The position numbers and the translations under genes were made by a program. This document shows, in pieces, positions 32,643-44,604 of a stretch of 64,000 nucleotides of DNA; within the stretch, counting starts at the first letter, position 1, and each line of letters begins with the position of its first letter. The notes under the pieces are model-generated. The model saw nothing but the letters and a program-made list of their open reading frames with translations, had not been told where the DNA came from and did not search any database. The stretch spans positions 198,501 to 262,500 of the forward strand of contig CASBPS010000124.1 in assembly GCA_949126835.1 (NCBI GenBank), given 5' to 3'. The stretch comes from Anisus vortex. Lineage: Eukaryota > Mollusca > Gastropoda > Planorbidae.

Positions 32643-33485
32643 GCACTACACTTGAACACCTGTATTAGATTGGTGGAAATGGTGAAATTGTTTCCTGGAT
32701 GACAAAATAGCAAACATTTCTGGCTTTAGATTTGGTGTCCCTAAAATCAACACTGACCTGACATTATCATCAGACAAGTTTGTTCTCAAACTGTTCTTTA
32801 CGTATTTTATTGTTGAAAAGGTTTGTTCACACAGATATGTAGTTCCAAAGATTGAAAGGTACCTTGATGCAAACGTGTCGATATTAGGAAAGTCTTCCTT
32901 GGGCAAAACCTGGTAAAAATCCATCAGTCCATCTTTGAACTTATCCCTAAGGAGGCCATTTGCTTGCAACTCAATAACTTCCAGCTGCAGTTCATCTAAG
33001 CAACTGGCAACTGACCACGTCTGCTTCAAATGGGGTTTTGAAACAGTCATAATTCTTCTGCCTTTGAATCCCAATCAGAAAACCGCTCCTGAAACTGCAG
33101 CTGGAGGTCTTTGATGATCTCGAATGCAAATGACGTGGGGAACTCAGCTGTTGCTTCAGCCATAAATACCTTGCACTGCTGAAAGTGCGTCAAGTTGTTG
33201 GCCTATACTTGTTCCAAAAACAAGACAGGGTTGGATATGATGGCCTTTACGTGGGTGTTTAGATCAGAAACTAGATTTTTCTCTCTTTGTAGTCTTAGGT
33301 TCATACAATTTAAATGACTAGTTATGTCTGTAGCAAAGACCAATTTTTATACCCACTCTTCATCAGACAGTAATTGCTGTGGCTCACCTATTTCCTTTCT
33401 TAACTTAAATATTCTGCTCAGAACTTTCTCACAACTTAGCCATCTTACTGCTGTGTAATATGGTAAATCTTTCGATTATGTGTCT
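32643..33485 (-). pseudogene. hAT/BED transposase, C-terminal part
   Basis: Minus-strand pieces in order: YHTAVRWLSCEKVLSRIF (about 33460), LRKEIGEPQQLLSDEEW (about 33400), FATDITSHLNCMNLRLQ (about 33330), FAFEIIKDLQLQFQERF (about 33120), then the hAT dimerisation region CEQTFSTIKYVKNSLR (about 32830) and LSDDNVRSVLILGTP (about 32780). This matches GTF2IRD2/ZBED-type hAT transposases. Stops occur at about 33345 and 33200. Upstream sequence continues at 39685 beyond element B. Confidence 0.85.
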
Positions 33486-34112
33486 TGTTATGGTCCTCTT
33501 TATGATGATGACTATTATTACGACTCGTTAAATCGGATTCAATGAATATAGTTGTATCTTTATTAGAAGTCTCTAGATTCTGCTAATCTGTAGCCCAAGC
33601 TAGGGGTTCCTTGACTGACAGGTCTATGCAGCAATGTAGTTATATTCGTGGTAATTATCTTCAACACCTTTCTCAACAATGATAGATCAAACAACTCCAG
33701 TTGTTGAATAAACAATTTTATTTAAATTGTAGACTCAATATAAACGATCAATAAATGCATCAACTGATGGCAACATAAGTATCAATAAAATGACATGAAA
33801 TATACAAGCATTAATATAGCGACTTCACTCTACAAACTTTCGAACTGAACTAACTTTAAGGAGGTCGGGACTTTACAAAGAAAACTATTATCGAAGATTC
33901 TACAGGGTCTTAATACGCATTTTAACCTATTTCCTTATAGAATACTACGATCCAGAATTATCCTCCAATTTCCACGGGGTTGGACGAATTATTTTATTTA
34001 AACTGCCCTCAGGGCACAAAGGTCAAACCTTGGTCGCCTTGGACTCTGATACGCACTTGTTAAGAGGTCAATGCCTTACTACGTCATTCATTTATGACCG
34101 ATATTTGTAACA
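33486..34112 (-). repeat. 3' LTR of element B
   Basis: A TGTTATGG to TTGTAACA sequence with TG/CA ends, homologous along its length to the LTRs of A. Confidence 0.94.
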
Positions 34113-36311
34113 CGACCACCCTTAAAAAGTTTTATAATTATTTCTTTTACATTTTAACAATACTAAAAAATGTTAATTTTAAGGAATAATTATAAAAGAA
34201 AATATTCCGGGGAAAACAAATACAGTTCAATTGGCTATCCCAATAATTCAATCGAACTGATAACAATAAAATATAATATATGCAATATAAGTTAATCTTA
34301 TCAAATGGCTGAACTACAGTCATTCAATCATTCAATTGTAATTCAAAACAATGGACAATTAAATTGTTTATCTAAATCGTGTATACAAGAAAAATACATA
34401 GGGTTAAATATTATACAATTTAATGAACATTCCACTGTAATAAAAACTCTCGCGTCCATTTAATTATAAACTAATATCTTTTACATTTGTAATCAAACAA
34501 CAAAAGAAAAAATCACTTAATGTCTATTCAGACACGACTTATTTTTCATAAGGCGAGAAAAAAAAAAACTCGCTCGCTGATGAAACAATACTCTAGGCTT
34601 GACCTAATTACTTTACAACAAAAAAGATTATTGCTCGGGTAGACAGTATTTTTTTTTCATGCTGGTAGGCTGGCTAACACATTAAACTTTAAACAATACT
34701 GTCTGTATCAAAACCCAAAATGTAGGTCAATTCCGCACTTCTCTCTCTCTCTCTCTTTGTTTCACTCTCTCATTTCCAATTGATTCTAACAATGTTGACA
34801 TCGCTATGCAAATTTTTACCTCATCACAGCTTAGGTCAAAAAAATTGCTACGCGATTAAAAAGTTATCTTTTTTTAATGATCATTATTTCACAACTATTA
34901 TCTCAAAATTAAATTCATTTATTTTATTTTAAGAACATTAAACATAGTCTGTTCCAGAATTATAGACAATATAGACAATTTCATTAAAAATATTTCAATT
35001 TCTCATTTTACCATGACCTTTTATCAGTTTCCATTCAAAATAGTTCACAGAGATTACACAGTAGTTTTAAATTGAAAACATTATATTTTTCATTTAGACA
35101 TGGATTTACTTGAAACAAATTTGGTTAATTTACTTAATTAACTATCAATCAAAGCAGATTATATTATCTTCATACAATCTTAGTACTAAACAGTAAGTAC
35201 TTATTTTCTTTTAATTACATTAAAGACATTTCAAATCAAATATTATTGACGTAGGCCTACAAAAGATAAAAGACTTTAAAAGAGCATAGACTATTCATTT
35301 TTTTTCAGACAGAAATCAATTTAGCAATTTATGTACAAAACAAACTGCTGGTTTGACTGGTGTGGTAAAACATTCCATTTCCAATCTTTTCAGTGGGGTA
35401 CATTGCTCTTGTCCATTCCATAAAGGTTTTATTCATAGGTTCTAGGTTCTCCTGTTCCTCACAGTGTTCAGGTCTACCCAGTCTTTTGATTGTCAGTACA
35501 ATTCATTCAATCTATTTTAACTAATACAAAAAAAAATAGATTAGTTTTACAATCTTGACATGAAATCCTTAATCAATAATACATTTGTTGAACATTGGTA
35601 TGTCAACATTATAAATTCTCAACCATGACATTCTCAACCATTCTGGTTTACAGTGTCAAGTCAGTGGCACATATCCTAAATTTATACAAAACAAGGATAA
35701 GTTTTATTTTACATTAGTTTCACTTCTGGTCTGCTTGTCATGTAACAGTATCCTAAAAGTGAAAAATCATATATAATACAATTCTTGGAATTCTTTTTAG
35801 TCTTAGTTCTGTCTTGCAACAACTATTTTTTTTTCCCTTCATTATCATACATTCAATGATAATAAAACAAATGAATAAATTCACATAGAAGAAATTTGCA
35901 TCCTGAATCAGTGAGCAATTTTTCAACAACAGTACATGATAAAATAAATTTCCATAGTACAATCATAAAACATTTCTCAATACTTTAGTGATAGAAAAAT
36001 TCTCTTTTCTTAAAACCATTTACATCTTTTTCAATCAAATTATCCCCTCTGTCAAATGTTTCAATTATCATTTCCAGAGTTTCTCAAACATATCTTATAA
36101 TCAGTCCACATTTATAATGTCCTCTGATTTAGAAACCGATTCTGCTGATAAAACTGATCTTTTTTCTCTTATAGCAATTATTTTAAATGCTCAACCTAAC
36201 AAGTTTGTTTAGAAATATCACAATATAATGATATCTACTCTAACAATACTTTTACTCAGTCCTTTTTCTTCACAAGTAAGGGATTTAGTTTTAAAATAGT
36301 AAGTTTGGTAA
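34113..36311 (-). other. 3' non-coding region of element B
   Basis: Aligns with 9556-11742 of element A over its whole length. No RT or RNase H frame is visible. Its polypurine tract is degenerate compared with A. Confidence 0.75.
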
Positions 36312-38891
36312 CTAACTATCAGTGAATTTGTCATTAAATTCATCCTGTACTCCAGGCATAAATTTTACAAATAAGAGTAACAATGTTAACAACATCAAGC
36401 TTATTCCAATTGTTTTCAGAAGGTAAGGCTTTATCATTTTCAAATGATATAATATTTTTGCCTTGCTTTTATCACACAACAATGGCATCTGCATGTGAGC
36501 AGTGTACAATTTTTTTCTAACAAAAACAGTTATGTCAGACAACAAATTTATGTACTTATCTAGGTACTTGCTCAGCCCAAGGAGATCCAATTCGGTCTGC
36601 CATGCTTCTTTAAGTAGTTTGAGTGGTCCTCGGTCAGTGTGTCCAAAGATTGGTCCATAGGCTCCTCGACTTTCCAGATAGGATTCAGTTGACATCTCCT
36701 GCTCCAGGCATAAGTTCTTTAGGACTGGATTGAAGAGTTCCGAGGTGAAGTTGGTCCTTCAATCTGTCGGTATGGATTGTGGTAACCCATAGCTTTTGAT
36801 AGTTTCGGTCCAGCTCTCCGCACTCGTTTCTTCAGTGATGCTCCTCAAATCTTCATCTGTACCGGCAACTGCAGGTTTGGATTGTTGTTTGTTCATGCTG
36901 TGGTCTATCTGTTCATAGACATCAGTAGTAGGATTTTCTTTCTCGTCGACAGGTTTCTCATGCAACTGTAGCAACTCTGGGTCTTCTTTCTGCTCAGCAA
37001 TCAATTAATTTTGTGATGACTTCTTTGATTGTTCATTTCCTTTCGGACAATCATCAATCTTGGAGAAAATAGTAGTATCAAGTTCCACTTCTTCCTCCTC
37101 TTTCTTCTCTCGTGGGAGAATTTCTTCTATCTTTTTCTTTTCTTGTGAGATAGTTTCTTCTTTCTTTTTCTGTGGTGTCATACCATTTATGACATTACCT
37201 ACAGGATAAAGTTCTTTTTCTTTTCCTGTCTCCACAATAGGACTAGGGTCTGGATTCTCCTTCACAATCAGTTCAGGTCTCACCCTCCCTTTCACCAAAT
37301 CATTTGCTAGGATAACGGATATGCCCTCAACAGGAAGTTTTGATATTACTCCAACTGTCACATATCCTGTCACCAAGTCAGATGCGAGGTATATCCTATG
37401 TAGAGGTATTTCTTCTTTCCATTCAAAACCTCTCAATAGGACAGTCTGTCCTGTCAATGTATTATCATTCAATGGTAATACATCTTTAAGCAGCAGGGTT
37501 AATGATGCTCCTGTGTCTCGTAATATGTTTACGGACTTCAGTGGTCCTTCCTTTTGTAAGGCCACACAACCTTCACTAATGAACGGTTGAAAACTGCACA
37601 GGGTCTCTGTGTCAATTTTATTCTTCCCCTGACCATGACTTTCGGGTGTTTTTTCATCTTTCGATGACTTCAGACTTTTGTTCGAGTCAAAAATACTTTG
37701 GTCTACTTTTTCGTCTCTGTGGACTTGGACAACCAATCCAATAGTAGCCATTCTGTCTTTATAATCAGGATATTCATCCTTATTTGCTTCATTTGTAGAT
37801 TTCTCTACTTTCTGACTTTTGCTCTCAGGCAAATCCACCCTCAGTGTTTCTGGTTTAGAAGAATCTTTCTTCGAATTCAGTTCGTTAGTATTTTCGCTTC
37901 CTTGTACATTCTGTATTGGTGCATGTCTGACGCACATTACCACTTTATTAGGTCCTTTTTCTTTCCTTATACTCCAACAGTCTTCAATGCTATGTCCTAT
38001 TCTTTTACAAAAAGTACATTGGACGTTTTTGTTGACAGGTTTCTTATTAACACCATTTTGTTTCACAAAATGCTCCTTTTCACGATGTTTTTGTGGTGTG
38101 TTTTCTGCTTGCCGTTGTGCCCTATTAAAATTCTTTTCACCAGCTGTCCTATGACACAGTGTATATTGTTCCGCTAAATCAGCAGCCTTATGTGGGTCAG
38201 TGATGTCACGCTCGGATAAATACATTCTTACATCCGGCCTCACTTTGTTAATAAAATCTTCTAAGAGAATGATATCTTTCATTTCTTTTAATGTGGAGAT
38301 ATTTCTAGATTTTATCCACTGATCCATTAACTTTTCTTCTGCTCGACTTGCCCTTCTCTGAGTAAAAGCTGTTTTGACTAATATTCCCCATTTATCTTCT
38401 GGGAACTTAAAATCTCTGCAAGAAATTTCAAAGGTCTGGAAGAAATTAGCTATTTCACTTTCTTTATCAATGTAGGTAGGGACTAGCTTTTTTCATCTGG
38501 CCATCTCTACATCATTATGAGATTCTTTTTTAGTAGCTCCTATCTTCGCTAGCTCTATTCTTTCCTGACTTTCTCTTTGACTTTTCAGATCTCTTTCCTG
38601 ACTTTCTATTTCTAGACGTCTTTGTTCCATCTCCATTTCCATCCGTTTCATTTCTAGTTGAAATCGGAACTGTTCGGACATAGTCTGACCTTCAACTTGA
38701 TATCCCTCCGCGCTTGATTCTACTTTCAACTTGCCACTCGCAATCAACACATCTTTTATCTGCTGTGTCAACACAGTCCTGGATGGTGTAGTCTCAGTAA
38801 CTTCTATCTTCAAGATCTCAGCGATCTCTTTTAACTTCTTTATTGATAAAGTTTTCAGAACTTCTTCTTCTGGATTTTCAATAAATTCCAT
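36312..38891 (-). pseudogene. Gag-protease-truncated integrase of element B, broken
   Basis: Aligns with the 920-codon ORF of A. Segment 38493-38891 is the N-terminus and coiled coil. A gap of about 150 bp near 38355 removes part of Gag. Segment 37005-38327 holds the zinc knuckle (CTFCKRIGHSIEDC) and protease (ILRDTGASLTLLL). Segments 36759-37004 and 36312-36695 are the linker, integrase remnant and hydrophobic C-terminus, separated by a stop near PTD. The integrase has the same internal deletions as A, and the hydrophobic tail differs from A by a single Leu/Phe change just after the membrane-like stretch. Confidence 0.9.
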
Positions 38892-39046
38892 TCTTTAGTT
38901 AAAAGATTTTTAAAGTAGTAAATTTTTCCAACTTACGTTTTTCCAATCGGAAGAATGAATTCAGCGTTATTAGGCTTGCTCAGTAGGTCACGGCTTTACA
39001 CACACAACACAACACAACTTGAATAAATGCTTCACTATACAACTAT

Positions 39047-39064
39047 ATCGGACGCAAGCCCTCA
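39047..39064 (-). other. Decayed primer-binding site of element B
   Basis: On the minus strand it begins TGAGGGCTTGCGTCCG, a mutated version of the tRNA-Pro site seen intact in A, and lies three bases from the LTR. Confidence 0.75.
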
Positions 39065-39067
39065 AAT

Positions 39068-39684
39068 TGTTATGGTCCTCTTTATGATGATGACTATTAT
39101 TACGACTCGTTAAATCGGATTCAATGAATATAGTTGTATCTTTATTAGAAGTCTCTAGATTCTGCTAATCTGTAGCCCAAGCTAGGGGTTCCTTGACTGA
39201 CAGGTCTATGCAGCAATATAGTTATATTCGTGGTAATTATCTTCAACACCTTTCTCAACAATGATAGATCAAACAACTCCAGTTGTTGAATAAACAATTT
39301 TATTTAAATTGTAGACTCAATATAAACGATCAATAAATGCATCAACTGATGGCAACATAAGTATCAATAAAATAACATGAAATATACAAGCATTAATTTA
39401 GCGACTTCACTCTACAAACTTTCAAACTGAACTAACTTTAAGGAGGTCGGGACTTTACAAAGAAAACTATCATCGAAGATTCTACAGGGTCTTAATACGC
39501 ATTTTAACCTATTTCCTTATAGAATACTACGATCCAGAATTATCCTCCAATTTCCACGAATTATTTTATTTAAACTGCCCTCATGGCACAAAGGTCAAAC
39601 CTTGGTCGCCTTGGACTCTGATACGCACTTGTTAAGAGGTGAATGCCTTACTACGTCATTCATTTATGACCGATATTCGTAACA
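39068..39684 (-). repeat. 5' LTR of element B
   Basis: A 617-bp partner of the LTR at 33486, with a 10-bp deletion within the CCACGGGG region near 39557. Confidence 0.94.
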
Positions 39685-40264
39685 GTCTGTATCTTTCAAC
39701 ATGTCTCTGTACTGTCTATGACTGAGCCCATGTGATCTTATTGACCATCTTCACCACATGATTCACTTCTAATGTCCATATATTTAGCACACAAAGCTTG
39801 CTGGTGAATAATACAATGAAGGAACATTGGTTGTGGAATGCTTTTTTCATTACACATCTTCTTCACTTATCCAACCAAGCCTTCTTTATGCCACTAATGT
39901 TCTTTCCTCCATCAACAGTCAGGCAACTGAGGTTAGTCCAGTCCAAGTTATAATCAGTTAATATTTCTTTCAACTCATTGAATATATCCTCTCCGGTAAC
40001 AGTGTCATTCATGCTGTGTAGGGTAGCCAGCTCTTGTGTTATGTTCATGTCTTCATCTACACCTCTAATGAACACAAGCATTTGAGAGGTAGAACAATTG
40101 TCCAGCGATTCATCCATTTCAATTGAAAAAAGACAAAACTTGCTTGCATTCTTCGCTATTTGCTCCCAAAGCTACATTTTTTATACTTTTTTAAATTACT
40201 TTTCTGGACGAAGTTCCTCAGCCAACTCCAACAGCAGTCCTTCACTACTTTACCATCTGTAAAT
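39685..40264 (-). pseudogene. hAT/BED transposase, middle part
   Basis: Lies between element B and element C. The minus strand reads FTDGKVVKDC across the C junction, then LVFIRGVDEDMNITQELATL (about 40070), VTGEDIFNELKEIL (about 39990), LSCLTVDGGKNISGIKKAW (about 39920) and FLHCIIHQQALCAKYMD (about 39810). These are the catalytic-domain motifs of GTF2IRD2/ZBED-like hAT transposases; the Asp of TVDGG matches a catalytic position in the family. A stop occurs near 39866. Confidence 0.85.
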
Positions 40265-40872
40265 TGTTACAAAAGTAGTTTTATTTCCATAATTATATTG
40301 GTTCTATTATTATTAACTAAAGTTAAAAAGAATCAATCTGAAACCCGAAATGTTTCCGTGTTAGGAATAAAACATGTATATGTCTAGACACTACGTCATT
40401 GCATTAAAATGCGTCATATGTCAGCACGAGGGTTTGAGACCGTTAGTTTAGTTAGAATTCTAGCTTGGGCGCTTTTGTGTGAGGACTGTTTTTGACCACT
40501 TTCTTAAAGATAGGATTACGGCTTAGTACGATATAGAAGAATCTCAACTGATTAAGTTTCATCCTATAATATTAGTACCTGTATTCGGTGTTGCTGTTAT
40601 ATTCATAATTTCAACTTGTTGGAATAAAATTGTGTTATATCATTCAAACTGGATTGTGGATTTCCTCTATATTAAGGTACAGTTTATCTAATTCACTTCA
40701 TACACAGAAAGCACATTATACGAGCCAAAAATATCAAATCTAATACAATAACATCAATACTAATTCTTATACAACCTTGTGAGATCCAAAAGGGATGTGA
40801 ATCAAAAGAATGTATAAATATTACATTTCTAAATATATTATTATACGTCAGTAACTGATATCGCACGTGACA
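40265..40872 (+). repeat. 5' LTR of element C
   Basis: A 608-bp LTR, TGTTACAAAAG to CACGTGACA. A polyadenylation-like AATAAA occurs near 40624. Contains the CACGTG palindrome near its end. Confidence 0.93.
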
Positions 40873-40878
40873 AAAGAT

Positions 40879-40896
40879 TGGGGGCTAGCGTCCTTG
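40879..40896 (+). other. Primer-binding site of element C (tRNA-Pro-like)
   Basis: TGGGGGCTAGCGTCCTTG resembles the tRNA-Pro site of element A for the first eight bases and again at GCGTCC, with an indel between. It lies six bases from the LTR. Confidence 0.65.
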
Positions 40897-41153
40897 GATC
40901 TAAAGTTTGTATGTATAAGAAATTGAGGATATACAATTGTTTTAGTGAAAACGCTTTACAACAAGTATTTATTCAAATTATGTCTACGTGGGAGGCACTG
41001 TCTGTGTTCGGACATACTGTTTTCAGCTTTGTACACAACCATCCTTAAAATTTATCTTCTACAAATTAACAGTGGTGTAAAAATATTTCAAAGGACTTTA
41101 TGAAAGGTAAAGTTGAATTTTTTATCTTCTATTTATGTCATTAATATAAAAAC

Positions 41154-42179
41154 ATGGCGGAAGCTAATCTTACGTTGGAGCAATTGAATATTTTTGCTAT
41201 CACGTCAGAACAGTTAAATAGCATGTCACTAACCCAGTTAAAAGAGATGGCAAATTCTCTGGGAATAGACATTACCGAAGTTACATTAGTAAGGAGTAAA
41301 TTGATTCATAATATTAAGGACTGTTTGAAAAGACATGGTAGAATGCTTGAAGAAAATACTATGAATAATGAAGAATCAGTGGTTCTCAATGTATCAGAAA
41401 CCCTGAAAACAGACATAAATAACCATGAATTTAAAATGAATGTGAATGAACTAAGTGCGGACATGAAATTCCAGTTAGAAATGAAGAAGTTAGAAGTACA
41501 ATTACAATTACAATTAGAGGGTAAAAGAATAGAAGTACAATTGAAAGAGAAAGAATTGGAAAAAGAAAGAATCGATAGTAATGAAAGGATTGAATTGGCA
41601 AAGTCTCGTTCGTCAACTCATACGATTCAGGAAAGAAATAATGTAGAACTCTATAAGTTTAAAAAGCATGTTCCAAGCATGGAGAACATGGACATTGATG
41701 AGTTCTTTATGGTCTTCGATAGAAACTCGATCGATTATAATTTTCCTGAAGATAAGAAAGCAGTACATTTACGTTCAGCTCTAACAAAAGGCAAGGCTTT
41801 AGATGTTGTATTGAATCTTACTCCAGAAGAATGCAATAATTATGAACTAATAAAGAGCAGAGTACTATTGGGTTATGTTCTAACTCCAGAAAAGTATCGA
41901 AAGTTATATTGTGAGTACAAGAAGGAACCAGAAGTTTTACATGTTGACTTACTGAGATTAGAGAAAAAGTATCTCGATCGATGGTTACGTTCTAAGAATG
42001 TGAATAAAGATTATGAAAAACTATATAATCTCATACTGATGGAGGATTTTACTGAAAAGATTCGCACTGATATAAAAGTTCATTTGGCTGATCGTGGTAT
42101 TGAAATAGCAGAACAAGCAGCAGTTAAAGCCGATGAATACGTCATTATTCACCCGCATAGCCAATTTTTTTCAAAATGA
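41154..42179 (+). pseudogene. Gag of element C, N-terminal part
   Basis: A 341-codon frame starting ATGGCGGAAGC. An N-terminal SAP-like stretch (MSLTQLKEMANSLGI) is followed by a coiled coil rich in Glu, Lys and Gln (about residues 105-155) and a Gag fold containing FPEDKKAVHLRSALTKGKAL and TPEKYRKLY. It shares its organisation with A but little sequence. A slip in a T-run at about 42165 ends the frame just before the zinc knuckle, which continues in the frame at 42133-42786. Confidence 0.88.
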
Positions 42180-42786
42180 CAGAACAAGTTTGAGGACTCA
42201 AAACAGTAATACAGAGAGGAAGTTAAGATCGACAGAGGATAAAAGTAAACAAAAAGCCGATAAACAAGAGAATTCAAGTTTTGTACAAAAGAGAATTACC
42301 TGTACATTCTGTAAGAAAGATGGACATATAAAAGAGAATTGTTGGAGTCTACATAAAGAGAAAAGACCCATTAAAAACAAGAACAACGTGGTTTTATCGC
42401 ACATCGCCGTACAAACTGAAACTCAAATAAACAAAACTGCCCACAAAAGAATTAAAGCTGAAAGAAAGACATCTGATGTTAGTCATGAAGAGATGGCGAA
42501 ACACGCATGTCCAAGTTGCTCAAAGTCGGAAAAAGTCTTTGAAATGAAGACCGAGGCTATTGAACATTCTAGTTTCAACTCCAAAGGGAGTGTGACAGAT
42601 GAACAATCAGTAAATAAAACGTTTACTTATGGAGGCAGTAGTGTAGCAAGAAACTCAGTAGACAGAGAAATACCCGAGTGTATGCTATCGGATGTTAGCG
42701 AGGGCTATGTGTCACCTATAGATAAGCTAGAGAACGGAAGATTAAAATTCTTCGCGACTCCGGTGCTGATATATCTCTACTGTTGA
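42180..42786 (+). pseudogene. Gag zinc-knuckle region and start of protease, element C
   Basis: CCHC knuckle CTFCKKDGHIKENC at about 42300, then a polar linker. At about 42748 the frame shifts; in the next frame ILRDSGADISLLLK, the aspartic protease active-site motif, is readable, and protease-like sequence continues to about 43000 with stops. Element C' shows the same order. Confidence 0.85.
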
Positions 42787-43070
42787 AGAATACTGTACCA
42801 ACGTCGAAATTGACTAATACAGGCCAGTATGCCTTAATCAGTACTATGGCTGGAACACTTACGGCACCGTTACATCGTATATAGTTGAAGAGTAATTACT
42901 TCACTGGATCTGTTATTGTTGGGATAGTGAAGAAATTACCCTACAGAGGCATTTCATTACTTTTATGAAGTGACATTGCCAAGAATCAGGTACATCCTGT
43001 ACTTAAAGAAACCAAAGACTCTGTTCAGTGTAGGAATACTGAAAATTCAGTATGTGTTATCACCAGAGCT

Positions 43071-43568
43071 ATGGAGAAACAACAGATGACTGATGAATCG
43101 ACAAAGAAACCAGAACCGACACCAGAGATTGACTTGCAAACAACCTTCATGGCGTATGTTCTAGGTGGTCACTCAAGTCATACTGATCAAAGTAATTTGT
43201 CGCCTAGACAACTACTCATTCTTGCTCAAGGCAAAGATCCAGAGATCGGGAAGCTAAAAGAGGAAGCAAAGAATGAAGGAGAGTTAGAAACAATGGCCGC
43301 AGGTTATTACCTGAGGGACGAGTTGTTGATGAGGAAATGGAGAGGGAAAGAAAACGACGATGAAACATGCAGCGAAGTACATCAAATCGTGGTACCCACT
43401 GTATACTGCAAGGACATACTACATATGGCCCATGATTCACCGTATGCTGGTCACCTAGGGATACAGAAAACCTTCGACAGGATTCTTCCATATTTCTTCT
43501 GGCCTGGCCTACGTCGTGACGTCACATCGTTTTGCAGATCATGTCATGTCTGCCAGATGGTCGGCTAA
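43071..43568 (+). pseudogene. Linker and H2C2 zinc domain of integrase, element C
   Basis: A 165-codon frame. After the linker (TPEIDLQTTFMAYVLGG) comes the integrase N-terminal zinc domain: HDSPYAGHLGIQKTF, FFWPGLRRDV, then CRSCHVC (about residues 125-163). It is directly joined to the protease region with no RT between, the same linkage as in element D. It stops at TAA (43566), where C' has a sense codon. Confidence 0.88.
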
Positions 43569-44031
43569 CCGAATCAGACCATTCCGGTAGCTCCTCTACG
43601 ACCCATACCAGCATTCTCAGAACCCTTCAGTCACATCATTTTAGACTGCGTCGGTCCGTTGTGTAAAACTAAGGCTGGCCACCAGTATCTGTTCACTATA
43701 ATGTGTTCGGCAACGAGATTTCCAGAGGCTATTCCTCTACGTAGCATCAATGCCGACAAAATCTCTGATGCACTTATCGGATTCTTCACCCGATATGGTC
43801 TTCCGAAAATCGTGCAGTCCGATCAAGGTTCAAATTTCACATCGAAGTTATTTCGCCAAGTCTTAGAACGGCTGGGTATTCGTCATGCAGTATCGAGTGC
43901 ATATCATCCACAGAGTCAAGGCGCACTGGAACGATACCACCAAACATTGAAAAACATGCTCCGTACTTTCTGTTTCGAGCATAACGACGACTGGGATCGT
44001 GGTATTCCCTTCGCACTCTTCGCAACCAGAC
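43569..44031 (+). pseudogene. Integrase catalytic core, element C, cut by D
   Basis: Reads through DCVGPL (first Asp, about 43650), SDQGSNF (second Asp, about 43820) and HPQSQGALERYHQTLK (Glu, about 43910), the full DDE set, then WDRGIPFALFATR. Similarity to C' stops at about 44031, where element D DNA begins. Upstream it is separated from the zinc domain by a stop. Confidence 0.88.
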
Positions 44032-44604
44032 ACCAAATTTTTTAGTAAAACATAAAATAATCATTGTCTACCAAAAGATAAAAAAATATCCATTATTAAA
44101 TATATCAAACATGTTCATCAACTTACGACAAACTGTTATAACGTAATAAAATATATGTTAAATAATACAAATCACATATTTTCATCTTGTCACTATGTTA
44201 TGCGACCAAATCCTCCAAAATTGTTCATTATATTTTACACTTACTTATAATTATAATAATGATCACTGTCACAACAAAAATTTTTATATGACCAAAAAAT
44301 TCCACAATATCAACTCTCTTAATTTAACTCCTAACCTCCAATCATACATTATCTATTCAAGTGTGTCAATAAACAATACCTCTTCATATTCATTTATTTT
44401 ATACTACTTAATAATATTTTATACTTCTTTGTTACTCAAACAATACAGAAATATATATATATATAACTTTAACATACATTTTACACTAATGAATACACAG
44501 AAAAATTTCATAACAATATGTATCTTAATAATAAAAAAATTGATTTGACAAATTCATGATTCTGTCCAATGAACATTAGTCTGAAATTATCAATGTATAG
44601 TCTT
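44032..44604 (-). other. Remaining 3' non-coding region of element D
   Basis: AT-rich DNA downstream of the RT ORF. It lacks the TGTAACATCCCC LTR end found at 50369. The short plus frame at 44195-44548 is not convincing. Confidence 0.6.

Larger units (their letters stand above)
33486..39684 (-). mobile_element. LTR retrotransposon B, same family as A, older
   Basis: A minus-strand element with LTRs 33486-34112 (627 bp) and 39068-39684 (617 bp) and an exact 4-bp duplication, GTCT, at 33482-33485 and 39685-39688. The LTRs differ at roughly ten positions plus a 10-bp gap, so it is clearly older than A. It has the same gene layout as A: Gag, protease, deleted integrase, hydrophobic tail and a 2.2-kb 3' non-coding region. 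The coding region is broken by stops, frameshifts and a Gag deletion. Confidence 0.94.

Noticed and set aside
37698..38177. 159-codon plus-strand frame with hydrophobic segments
   Set aside because: Antisense shadow of the B Gag frame; the matching region of A gives different antisense frames.
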